A DNA stretch of 39,556 bases, taken from positions 1 through 39,556 of the IMG/VR virus record IMGVR_UViG_3300018416_000043. The stretch is one strand, 5' to 3'. Below, piece after piece: positions 7,566 to 18,800 of the stretch. The notes under the pieces were generated by a model that did not search any database, was not told the DNA's origin, and was given only the letters and a program-made list of their open reading frames with translations. Within the stretch, counting starts at the first letter, position 1; each line of letters starts with the position of its first letter. The translations under genes were made by a program, and so were the position numbers. This DNA is from a virus.

Positions 7566-8021
7566 ATGCCAAGATTTGCATTAGATAGAGATATAAGATT
7601 CTTTGAAGGAATCTCAAGGGAGTTAGTGGATGCGGTTATTGAAACAACTGTTGTTCTATTTAAACTTGCCATTGAAGATATATCAACAAACCTGTATGGG
7701 GAATCCCTAAATAAAACATATTATCAAGGAACTGAATGTTCTGCCGTAATTGATAGAGATGATAGTAGTGTATCATATGAAGGATTCGGTTCGGATTCAG
7801 GTCAGAATGTAGAATTCAGATTTAATCGCTTTACGTTGAAGGATAAGAACTTCTATCCAGAGATTGGTGATATTATAATGCATAATGATGCATATTTTGA
7901 AATCGATAATGTGAGAGAGGACCAATTAGTTGGTGGACAAAGTTCTGAGAAATTCTCAATTGTATGTTCAACATTTATGACTAGAAGAAGTTCTATTCAA
8001 ACTGAAATGAGAGTTATCTAA
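7566..8021 (+). CDS. Neck protein, gp14-like
   Basis: This is a 151-residue head-closure/neck protein that works with gp13. The segment GDIIMHNDAYFEIDNVREDQ (about residues 98-118), followed by ...GGQSSEKFSIVCSTFMTRRS, aligns by eye with the T4 gp14 region [20 protein letters not shown] and its continuation ...LGQN..RKITAGKFIY. It is shorter than T4 gp14 (256 residues), lacking most of the C-terminal extension. It begins six bases after the gp13-like stop and ends with a TAATG overlap to the next gene, so 13, 14 and 15 are translated as a coupled series. Confidence 0.78.
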   Translation: MPRFALDRDIRFFEGISRELVDAVIETTVVLFKLAIEDISTNLYGESLNKTYYQGTECSAVIDRDDSSVSYEGFGSDSGQNVEFRFNRFTLKDKNFYPEIGDIIMHNDAYFEIDNVREDQLVGGQSSEKFSIVCSTFMTRRSSIQTEMRVI

Positions 8022-9085
8022 TGAATAAGCGAGAAACAAATAGAGCAAATCAAATAAGTATCAGTAAGGAGTTCACTAAGGGTGTTCAGCTTATTGATAT
8101 AGATACAACTATTGCCGAATATATGGTTGATTCTATTATTCCAACAGTGGAGGAGAACGGAAATCAAGTTAAAATTCCTCTTTTATATGGTAACGCTGAA
8201 CGTTGGAATAATGCACGAACAAACGGATATCTAAGAGATAGTAGAGGTAGGATTCAATTACCATTGGTAATGTTTAAACGAAACTCCATTGATAGGCAAG
8301 ATGGAATGGCTCAGTTTAAAGATGTAAATACATTACCTGCTTACAAAAAATATTCTAAACATAATAGATACGAACGATTTACTTTACAAACTGGTGCAAG
8401 TAGAGCAACTGAACAATATGAGGTATCGGTTCCAGATTATGTAACTGTAACATATGAGGTAATGATTTGGACATCATTTACCGAACATATGAATACTATT
8501 GTAGAACAATTCCAATATGCTACTGATAGGTATTGGGGTACTGAAAATGGATATAAGTTTAGAACTCGTATTGATTCATTTGATAATCAGCAAGAAGTTG
8601 GTGAAGGTTCGGAACGAATAATTAGAACATCATTCACAATGGTGACTAACGCTTATTTATTACCTGAAACTTATGATGATAAACCAACTGTTAAGAAATC
8701 ATTTACACCAAAGAAAGTGATGTGGGGTGTTGAGACTGATTTAACAGGTACATCATTTACAAATCCTAACATATACAATGAATATCAATCGGTAATTGAT
8801 TTTGTGGCAATACGAAGTTCTCAAAGAGCTGAATTTACAAATGCCACAACTGTTACATTGACAAATGTTAGATTACCAATTTTACCTGTTGAGCTGATTG
8901 GTTCATTTGATACGTTAAATTGGTTTAGGGTATATGTTAATTCAGAATTCAGACCCGCATCAAATTACACATATTCTTTTAATGGTACCGATGATGAAAT
9001 TATATTTACATTCAACTCTGAATTAGGATTTGATTTAGATGAAAATGATGAAGTTGATATTGTTGGAAAATACGAGCAATTATGA
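8021..9085 (+). CDS. Tail completion / sheath stabiliser, gp15-like, with extra C-terminal domain
   Basis: T4 gp15 forms a ring at the head-proximal end of the tail and locks tube and sheath before head joining. Here the core (about residues 20-240) shows the family blocks: IPTVEENGNQVKIPLLYGNA near the N-terminus, a Pro-rich LQLPLVMFKR-type strand, and VTVTYEVMIWTSFTEHMNTI-VEQFQ, which parallels T4 IKMIYELSIFTRYEDDMFQI-VEQIL. The last 90 or so residues (from about 260) are extra relative to T4 gp15 (272 residues). They form a beta domain with FRVYVNSEFRPASNYTYSF ... IIFTF ... DEVDIVGKY that resembles the two small proteins encoded next. It overlaps the next gene by four bases (ATGA). Confidence 0.8.
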   Translation: MNKRETNRANQISISKEFTKGVQLIDIDTTIAEYMVDSIIPTVEENGNQVKIPLLYGNAERWNNARTNGYLRDSRGRIQLPLVMFKRNSIDRQDGMAQFKDVNTLPAYKKYSKHNRYERFTLQTGASRATEQYEVSVPDYVTVTYEVMIWTSFTEHMNTIVEQFQYATDRYWGTENGYKFRTRIDSFDNQQEVGEGSERIIRTSFTMVTNAYLLPETYDDKPTVKKSFTPKKVMWGVETDLTGTSFTNPNIYNEYQSVIDFVAIRSSQRAEFTNATTVTLTNVRLPILPVELIGSFDTLNWFRVYVNSEFRPASNYTYSFNGTDDEIIFTFNSELGFDLDENDEVDIVGKYEQL

Positions 9086-9456
9086 ACATAAAGACTCTTA
9101 AAAATATAATGAAAGAGGTTAATCAACCCAATGAGTTTACAATGGAAATTGTAAATCTAACACATGAATTGTATTGGATTTATAAAGCTAATAATTGTAG
9201 ATTAAAAACTTTAGATAGTAGATTAGAATCTAAGAGAAATTCTGATAGTAGATTTGATGTATTTGTAAATGGTGGATTTATAGCACCAAGAGATTATAAA
9301 TTTAAGCAAGTTGGAAATGATTTTCATATAAAATTTATTAGAGAAAACTTCCCAGCAATTATTGAAAATCCAAATGACCCAAATTATGGACAACCATGGT
9401 CATTCGAAATTGGTGATGTGGTAATAATTGAGGGTGATTTAGAAAATATATCATAA
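9082..9456 (+). CDS. Small beta-domain protein, possible tail-associated
   Basis: This 124-residue protein of unknown function has a helical N-terminal half (MNIKTLKNIMKEVNQPNEFT through HELYWIYKANNCRLKTL, then several Ser/Arg repeats SRLESKRNSDSR). Its C-terminal half has the pattern FDVFVNGGFIAPRDYKF...FHIKFI...IGDVVIIEG. The latter matches the extra C-terminal domain of the preceding gp15-like protein and the following protein, and resembles a domain widespread in phage fibres (V.VNG......Y.......I.F......GD.V.I). It overlaps the gp15-like gene by four bases (ATGA) and the next gene by one (TAATG), so it is surely part of the tail operon. Confidence 0.7.
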   Translation: MNIKTLKNIMKEVNQPNEFTMEIVNLTHELYWIYKANNCRLKTLDSRLESKRNSDSRFDVFVNGGFIAPRDYKFKQVGNDFHIKFIRENFPAIIENPNDPNYGQPWSFEIGDVVIIEGDLENIS

Positions 9457-9842
9457 TGGCAAGAAAAAAACCAAACATAGATTTAGGTAATATCACTAAA
9501 CGAAGAGATAGGCAATTCTTCAAAAACTTTGTATTAGAAGTTATTGAAGATACTTTTATTTTTGAGGTAACTCCTACATCTATATCACTTGATGGTGATA
9601 CCGAAACATTATTTACTTTGGTATTGGATGGGTATCGATTTGTGTATGAAGATTTAGTAGTTTCAGATTCAAAAGATTACTTAGATGTATATTTATATGG
9701 AGTGAAGCAAAGTGAAAATTATGATGTAACATTTGATGATACTTCAATTACAATAACTTTTACTGAAAGTATAACAAGAGTTCCAGCTGATGTGGTTGAG
9801 ACTGATTTTGAAATTAAAGGTAAAATTACACAAATAGTATAA
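9456..9842 (+). CDS. Small beta-domain protein upstream of giant fibre
   Basis: This 128-residue protein of unknown function begins MARKKPNIDLGNITKRRDRQ, followed by a beta-rich part with 'ISLDGDTETLFTLVLDGYRF' (about 49-68) and 'LDVYLYGVKQSENYDVTF...ITITFTES...DFEIKGKI' (about 79-125). The last part is a third copy of the domain found in the two previous genes. The start overlaps the previous stop by one base and its stop overlaps the start of the giant gene by one base (TAATG at both ends). It may be an adaptor for the giant protein; this is inferred from position only. Confidence 0.7.
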   Translation: MARKKPNIDLGNITKRRDRQFFKNFVLEVIEDTFIFEVTPTSISLDGDTETLFTLVLDGYRFVYEDLVVSDSKDYLDVYLYGVKQSENYDVTFDDTSITITFTESITRVPADVVETDFEIKGKITQIV

Positions 9843-12800
9843 TGGCTAGATTAATACCACAAAAACAGATTGAAGAAGTTAATATTTTTAAGGATAGTAT
9901 ATCTGTTAATAATTCTGTCTTTATATCTGGTTCACTCTTAGTATCTCAAAGTATAGATATTGGTAGTGATTTAACAACACCTCAACGAGTAACTGGTTCG
10001 GTTGAAATTACTGGTTCATTAACAATTGATGGGCCATTGGCATTTGCAAATGCTGCAAATAGATTAGATGCAACCGCATCATTTGCTGATGAGTCTGTGG
10101 ATTCGCAGAGATTTGGTGGGATACTAGCAAAAGAATTTGGGGAAAGTGATGCAACTCTTTATGTATCATCTACTAATGGTAGTGATGATAATGATGGTAG
10201 AACACCACAATTTCCACTAAGAACAATTAAAAAAGCAGCTAAGATTGCAACCGATGGTGATGATGGTAGATATGGTTTACCAACTGGTTCACTATTTACT
10301 GGTTTTGCTATTAAGGTTGATACTGGTACATATTTAGAAGATAATCCAATTGAACTTCCAAAGAACACAACTGTGTGGGGAAGTGGTTTGAGGGTAACTA
10401 AAGTACTTGCTAAAAACGAAAATGAAGATTTATTTTGGGTAAATAGTGGTAACTACTTATCTGAAATGACATTTGGTAATCTTAGAGTATTCCCATCGGT
10501 TGATGTATCTGAAAAGGGATTCGCTGTGGCATTCGCACCAAACGCATTTATCACAACATCACCATACGTTCAGAACTGTTCGATGATTTCTAATCAAGAG
10601 AACTCATTCTTAGAAAAGTATGAGGAGATTCCTGCTGGGGGTGGTGGTTTGAATGTGGATGGTAATAGAATACACCCCGATTCACCACTTGCTTCAATGG
10701 TATTGGATGCATATACACAAATCGCACCAAATGGTGTAGGTTGTCAAGTTGTTGGTAGGGGGTTCATTCAGTTGGTATCTTTCTTCACCAACTTCTCAGC
10801 ATATTCGGTAAAGGTAATCGATGGTGGTCAAGCGGTACTACTTAACTCAAACACTTCGTTCGGTGATTATGGTATGTATGCGTCTGGTTCACGTTTTATC
10901 ACTGGTAGTGGTGGTAATGCTGATGCATTTTTTAACGTACAAGATAACTACTCAATTATTGTTGATACCATTAAGAATGGGTTATCATCTATACCTGATT
11001 TAGTTCCAAATACATTTGAGGGTAGGAGAATTACCGACCCAAATGAGGTACCACAATATTTCATCTCAGAAGATTCTACAATAGATGTGGCTGAAAGGGT
11101 TAAATCTGATTTTAGACTTGTGAGTTCAATTGTGGAGGATGGTATAACTAATGTACCTAAATTACTTGCTAAAAGTGGTAAGGGTGGATACGGACCAACT
11201 TCTTTATATAATGTAAGTGGTGATACTCAATATACAAATGTAGCAACTGCATCATCTGATGATATTGAATTTATTGATACTAATTTTGATATCACATTAG
11301 ATATCATTGATAGAGGTAACGCTGCAACGGCATCTTATGTTCAGATAGATAATGTTTCTTCTTCTATTAAGGTAAGTGATATTGAACAATATTCAACATT
11401 TGCAGTTCAATCCGATACATCTCAGAGAATAGTTGATAGATTTGATACGGTAATTAGTATTATAGAAAATGGATTAACATTTTCACCTGATATTGATAGT
11501 AACGCATCTGCAAGTTATAAACTTACGGAAACTCCTATATATGAAACTGATGTAACTTCATCATTGGAAACGATTGAATATGTAAGTTCATCGTTATCAA
11601 TTGTATATGATATTTTGGCAAACGGAACTGGTTCACTACCAACTACTATTTTAAGTAGCTCGGTTGAAAATCCATCTGTTGATATTCAAAACGCATATAC
11701 ATTATTAATTGAAAATATACCATTCATACAAGATGAAACTATTGCATATTTAAGTTCTTCTTGGAGTGACCATTCATATAATCAAGAAACCTGTAAAAGG
11801 GATGTTGGATTTATAATCTCATCTTCAGCACATGATTTATTATTTGGTGGAAATGAGGAATCAATTCGTAGTGGTGTTTACTACTATCAATTCCCATCAA
11901 ACGCAACAACAACTGAAAAAGACCCAACATTAACCGGCGTAAAGTATGCTAGTGAGTTGGCAATCAATATATTAGGTGGTAAGGTGTTTACGGAACCCTC
12001 TGTTGAGTTAGATAATGCATATGATATCATCTATCAAAACAAAGATTTTGTTAAAGCAGAGACTATCGCATACATTTCTTCATCTTGGAGTGAGTTTGAA
12101 TATAACGAAGCAAGTTGTAGTAGGGATGTTGGTTATATCTTAGATGCGGTAGCAACCGATATTCATTATGGTGGTAACGAACGAAGTGTAACCGCTGGTG
12201 AGTTTTATTACAAATATCCATCATTGGCAACTGTTGATAATAGAACTGTTGGTCAGTTACAACAAACTTTGGATGGTGTAAAATACGCAAAACGTATTAC
12301 CGAAAAGTTAGCTAACAATGATACATTTGTAACAGCATCAGCATCCGTACTTAATGCGGTTAATCTTATAAAAGAAAATCGTTCACTAATACAAAGTGAA
12401 ACAATAACATATATTGATACTCAGTATCCAAACTTCTCTTATGATAGAGTTAAATGTAGAAGAGATGTTGGTTATATAATTGATAACGTATTAACTGATT
12501 TACTTTATGGTGGAAACGAAAGAAGTGAATTAGCTGGATTATATTATTTCTTATATCCATCGATTGCTAATACAACTCAATTAGAGGAAACCTTAGAAGC
12601 AATTAGATATACTAAGGAATTCACAAAAGCAGTAGCTCAATCTATTGTATTGGAAACTCCACAAGTAATATTGAATGTTGATGGTAATATTAGAGTAACA
12701 AGCTTTACACCAACAACTGGTTCAATTGATGCAACTGATTCGGAGGTAACTATTGTTTCTCAATCATTTGGTTTAATTGAGGATATTATTAGATATGGTA

Positions 12801-15800
12801 CTGATTCGGTATTGAGTTCTATTGCTGGTAATTCTGAGGATTATATTTGGAATTTGGAAAATCCACTAAACGTTAGTGGAATTACCCAAATCACCTCATC
12901 CATTGTAGCAACTGGTGAAACTACAAATGTGGTAACATCTAGCTTTGATACTGTAATAAAAATTATTCAAAGTGGTAGTTCGATTACAACTGAAGAAACG
13001 ATTGGAACTGATTCAAAGGGTAATCCAATATCAACAGTTGGTATTCCTAAAAATTCATATGGTGATAATTTAGTAACAACCACAATTGGTACTACAATTC
13101 CATCTGATATAACTTTAGTAAAGAATACTGAAGCAGGTATTTTGTTTGGAGATGGTGTACAAATAACATCATCAATTTCAGTAGATTCTTCAAATATATC
13201 TAAAGTATCATCATCATTCTCAATAGTATCTGATATAATAAAATATGGTATTAGTGGTAGTTTGAGTATAGTTGGTTCATCCGATACATCTACTTACTTT
13301 GAGGTGGTAACATTAGAAGATGGTAGTTTTAATATAAACAAAACACAACTTCAAAAATTCGATGATGTTGATGGTAGAATATTGGGTGAAAATACTGGTT
13401 CATTTGATGATAGTGTTAAAGACCCGACTCTTACTTTAAAGAGAGGTGATTTATACACATTCTCAATAAACTCATTAAATAATATAAATGCAATCCCTAC
13501 CGAAACTGAACCATTCTTCATAACAACTCAACGAAGTATTGATTCAAAATATAGATATAATAGTGGGGTAACTAACAATGGTACTACATTTGGAACTATT
13601 ACATTTATTGTACCATTTGATGCACCTGATACCCTATTTTATGTAAATGGTAATGATATAAATGCAGGTGGTGTAATTAACATCGTAGATGAGTTACCAC
13701 TATCGGATACTCAGAGATACGTTAATGTTCCATCATTGGGTTCGTTTGAGGTTATTACAAATAATGTTGATAATATTAAGGTAACCGACCTTTCACAATA
13801 TTCATCTGAAGTAACTGCATCGATTAGTGAATCATTTGATATAAGTTCATCATTCTCAAATGTGATTGATATCTTATCGAATGGTGTTGGTGTTATACCA
13901 ACAATTTCTAAAAACGCAAGTGGTAATATTAAAAAAACATCACTTACTCAATATACATCATCGGTTGATTCTACTGATGGTATAATTAATACAATCACAT
14001 CATCATTTAATAATGTGATGAATGTGATACAAAATGGAACGGGTTCAATTCCAACGTTAATTGAAAACACAACTGATTTAATCAAAGTAAGTTCAGTAAC
14101 ACAAATTACTTCTTCGTTAAGTGGTAGTAATACTGAAGTTGTTAACGTAAGTTCATCATTTGCTATCGTATTAGATATATTAGGAAAGGGTATAGATTCA
14201 TTACCCATCGAAGTTTCAAATACAAATTCAAATATTAAATTCTATTCAGCTGAACAATTTACTGGTTCATTGAGTGGTAGTTTAGAAGATATAAGTTTTG
14301 TATCTTCATCAATTTCAATTGTAAGTTCTATAATATCATATGGTAGTGGTTCATATTTAACCGCAAGTAATTATGGTGCGATTTCAACGAATCCATCTAC
14401 TATTGCAGCGTATGAAATTATAAAAGAAAATATACCATTTATTCAAAATGAAACAATAGCTTATCTATCTTCATCTTGGAGTACTGCTTCATACAATGAA
14501 GCTAGTTGTAGTAGGGATGTTGGTTTAATAGTAAGTGGGGCAGCTGAAGATTTATTATATGGTGTTTATTCATCATCTATTGTAAATGGTAAATTCTATT
14601 TAGAATATCCATCTGAGGCAGAAACTTCACAACTAAATCAAACTTTGGATGGTATTGAATATGCTAGTAAATTAACTCAGAACTTAATCCAAAACATTGA
14701 GTTTGTAACTGCATCAACTGAAGTATCAGCATCATATAATTTAATAAGAAATAATAGAGAATTCATAAAAGAGGAAACTATTTCTTACTTATCTTCTTCT
14801 TGGAGTACATTTGATTATAACGAAGTTACTTGTAAGAGAGATGTTGGTCATATTATAGATGCCGTATCAACGGATTTACTATATGGTGGAAATGAAAGAA
14901 GTTTAAACGCTGGTGTATTCTATTATCAATACCCATCTGAAGCTACAAGCTCACAATTAGACCAAACAAAGGATGGTATCAATTATGCACGAAGATTGGT
15001 TGAAAACATTGTAGTTGGTAATCAATTTGCGGCAGCACCATTTAGTAGAACAAATGGATATGATTTATTATTTAATAATAAAGAATTTATACAAAATGAA
15101 GTAACTGAATACATTTCATCTTCTTGGAGTGAGTTCGAATATAATGATGTAACTTGTAGAAGGGATGTTGGTTATATTATAGATGCTGTGGCAACTGATT
15201 TACTTTATGGTGGAAACGAACGTAGTAATAAAGCCGGTGAGTTCTATTATCTATATCCATCAACAGCAACAACATCACAATTAGACCCAACGATAGATGG
15301 AGTTGGATATGCTAAAAATCTTTCAATTGAGTTATTACAAAATAATGTATTTGTAACGGCTTCTCAACAAACGATTGAAGTATCTAATCTAATTTCTGAA
15401 AATAGAAGTTTAGTACAAAATGAAGTAATTGCATATATTTCTTCTTCTTGGTCAAATTTTGAATACAATGAAGCAAGTTGTAGTAGAGATGTAGGATACA
15501 TCTTAGATGCAGTTACAACTGATTTCTACTATGGTGGAAATGAAAGAAGTAGTAAGGCCGGTGAGTTCTATTATCTATACCCATCTTCAGCAACTGTAAG
15601 TGGTAGTGAATCTCCAAACGTAGATGCACAATTATACCCAACTGTTGATGGTGTTAAGTACGCTCAAAGATTGACAAACAAATTAATAAACAATGTAACC
15701 TTAGTAACTGCTTCAATTGAAAGACAGACTGTTCATAGTTTAATGGTTGATAATAGGGAGTTAATTCAAAGTGAAGTAATCTCATTTATGAGTTCTTCTT

Positions 15801-18800
15801 GGAGTAACTTCCAATACGATGATATTAAGTGTAGAAGAGATGTTGGTTATATCGTAGATGCGGTAGCAACTGATGTTTTATATGGTGGTAACGAAAGAAG
15901 TGTTACCGCTGGTGAGTTCTATTACCTATTCCCATCTGAGGCAACAACGATACAATCAGACCAAACAATAACTGGTATTACACATGCCGCTGGATTGGCT
16001 GATAAGATTATTCAAAGCACATTGTTGGTAAACGCAGATTCGGAAACGATATCCGCATATAATTCAATGTTGGATAATAAGGAGTTGATACAAAATAACG
16101 TAACTGAATTTATAGACCAATTATATCCATACTTTACTTATGATAGAGTTAAGTGTAGAAGAGATGTTGGATATATAATTGATGCTGTTGCAACTGATTT
16201 ACTATGGGGTGGTAATGAAAGAAGTATTGTAGCTGGGGATTACTATTATAGATATCCATCTAAAACAACTTCATTAGAGTTGACTGAAACTACAATGGCT
16301 ATTGAATACGCCAAATTAATTGTAAACAAACTAATTACGAATGTTGAATTAGTAGTTCCATCAATTTCATTGAATGCTAATAATAATATTAGATTTAACG
16401 ATACTGAACAATATAGTGGTTCACTTGCAATTAGTGGAAGTAGTTTAACTGATATAAGTTCATCATTCTCAGTTGTAGTTGATACGATTCAGAATGGACT
16501 GGTATCATTACCAACTGAATTCAAAAATATTGAATCTCTAACAAAAGTAACTGATGCAACCCAAGTAACGGAATCTGTATCGGCAAACGAACAACTTGTA
16601 AGTTCATCATACGCTGTTGTATTGGATATTTTACAAAATGGTGTTGAAGTAATACCTACATTGGTTGAAAATACAAATGGAAATATTAAGGCAACATCTA
16701 CAACCCAAATCACATCAGCATCTGCTGCTGGAGCAACTGAAATTACCAAAGTAAGTTCTTCATTCGCATTGGTTGAAAGAATTGTTGAGGGTGGTGTTGA
16801 TGAATTAGAAACGATTGTTTACAACACCGCTGGAAATATTAAAGTTGGAAATGTTTCTCAATACATAGGAGGTGTAGGTGGTAACTCATCTGATGTAACT
16901 GCAATATCCGAATCAATATCGATTGTAACTGATATTATTCAGAATGGAACTGGTTCATTACCAACTATAATCGAATACACAACTCCATCGACTGATGTTA
17001 ACACATTAGCTGCATACGAAATATTAAAACAAAATATTGGATTTATCCAATCCGAAACTATTGCTTACTTATCTTCATCTTGGTCAACAGCTTCATACAA
17101 CGAAGCAAGTTGTAGTAGAGATGTTTCATTGATTGTAAGTGGAGCAGCTGAAGATTTAATTTGGAATAGTAATTCAGCATCCATAATGAATGGATACTAT
17201 TACTACTTATTCCCATCGCAAGCTCAAGGTGCACAATTGAATCAAACTTTGGATGGAGTATTCTACGCAAGTAGATTGGCACAAAAACTTATCCAAAATG
17301 TTGTATTCGAATCTCCATCAACTGCAAGAATTGCAGCATTTGACTTATTAAGAGACAATACTGAACTTATCCAAAATGAAACAATAGCATACCTATCTTC
17401 ATCTTGGAGTGGGCATTCTTACAACGAAACAACTTGTAAGAGAGATGTTGGATACATCATCGATGCAGTAAGAACCGATATCCTCTATGGTGGTAATGAA
17501 AGAACTAATAAGGCGGGTGAATACTATTATTTGTATCCATCAAACGCAACTGGTTCTGAACTAATCCAAACTTTAGATGGTATCAATTATGCTGGTAGAT
17601 TGGTACAAAAAGTGGTTCAAAATACAACCCTTTCTAATCCATCAACATCAGTTGTAAATTCTTACAATTCAATCTTAGATGATAAATCAACTATCCAATC
17701 TAAAGTGATTGCATACTTATCATCATCTTTCCCAACTCACCAATACAATGAGAGTAAGTGTAGTAGAGATGTTGGATATATCATTGATGCAGTTGCAACC
17801 GATTTATTCTATGGGGGTAACGAAAGAAGTATTGAAGCGGGTAGATTCTATTACCTATATCCATCTCAGGCAACCGGATATCAAATTGAAGAAACTGTAG
17901 CTGGAATTGAATACGCTCAAAGATTGACAGAGGTTTCATCTAAGAATAAAGGAACTCAAATTGGAATTGTATCTGCTAGTATTGATTTAATCAATGATGT
18001 AATCAGATTAGGTTCTGATAACATTCCATTCGCAATCGCTAAAAACTTCCAAACATCCGAATTAGATACTCCTCAAAATCTAACAACTGGTAGATATGTT
18101 ACTGCTAGTGGAGATTATGAAGTTGGAAACGAATTAGCAATCGTAAGTTCTTCATTCTTACAAATAAATGATATTATCGAAAACGGAATAGATATCCTAC
18201 CAACGTTGGTATTGAATACTGAAAATACAATCAAAGTAACTAACCTAACTCAGTTTACATCTTCACTTAGTGGAACATCAGCTGAAATTACAAAGGTAAG
18301 TGGTAGTGTTGCTATTGTTGAAAACATTGTTCAAAATGGGTTATCCGTATTACCAACAATTGTTGAAAACAATACAAACATAAATAACCTAATCAAAGTA
18401 GGTTCAGTTGAACAATACGTTTCAGCAAGTGGAGCTGATAAGATTCAATCTAAGATTGTATCATCTTCATTTGGATTAGTTATAGATGGTTTAACAAACG
18501 GAACTGGTTCATTACCAACTATCATAGAATATACTGAAAGAGTTGATGCACCTAAGACTGTATTGGCTTACAATTTGATAAAAGAAAACATCGAATTTAT
18601 CAAAGAAGAAACTATTCAATTTATGAGTTCTTCTTGGAGTAATTTTGTGTACAATGAGGCAAGTTGTAGTAGAGATGTTGGTTTAATAGTAAGTGGGGCA
18701 GCTGAAGATTTAATTAATAACTCAAATTCTGCATCAATTGTAAATACCAAATTCTACTTTGAGTATCCATCGGATGCAACTGGTTCACAATTAGACCAGA

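Noticed and set aside
9690-9697. TATTTATA inside the 128-residue gene, 145 bases before the giant gene
   Set aside because: It lies within a coding sequence (part of VYLYG codons) and lacks the TTA prefix; in AT-rich DNA the 8-mer is expected by chance a few times, so I do not call it a promoter.
9082-9842. Possible programmed frameshift joining the two small genes and the giant gene
   Set aside because: Each has its own ATG in a TAATG or ATGA junction, the usual translational coupling pattern, and I see no slippery heptamer at the junctions.
10160-10990. Active polysaccharide lyase or depolymerase in the beta-helix part of the giant protein
   Set aside because: The fold signature is visible but no catalytic residue set can be recognised from sequence alone; kept as a structural domain only.
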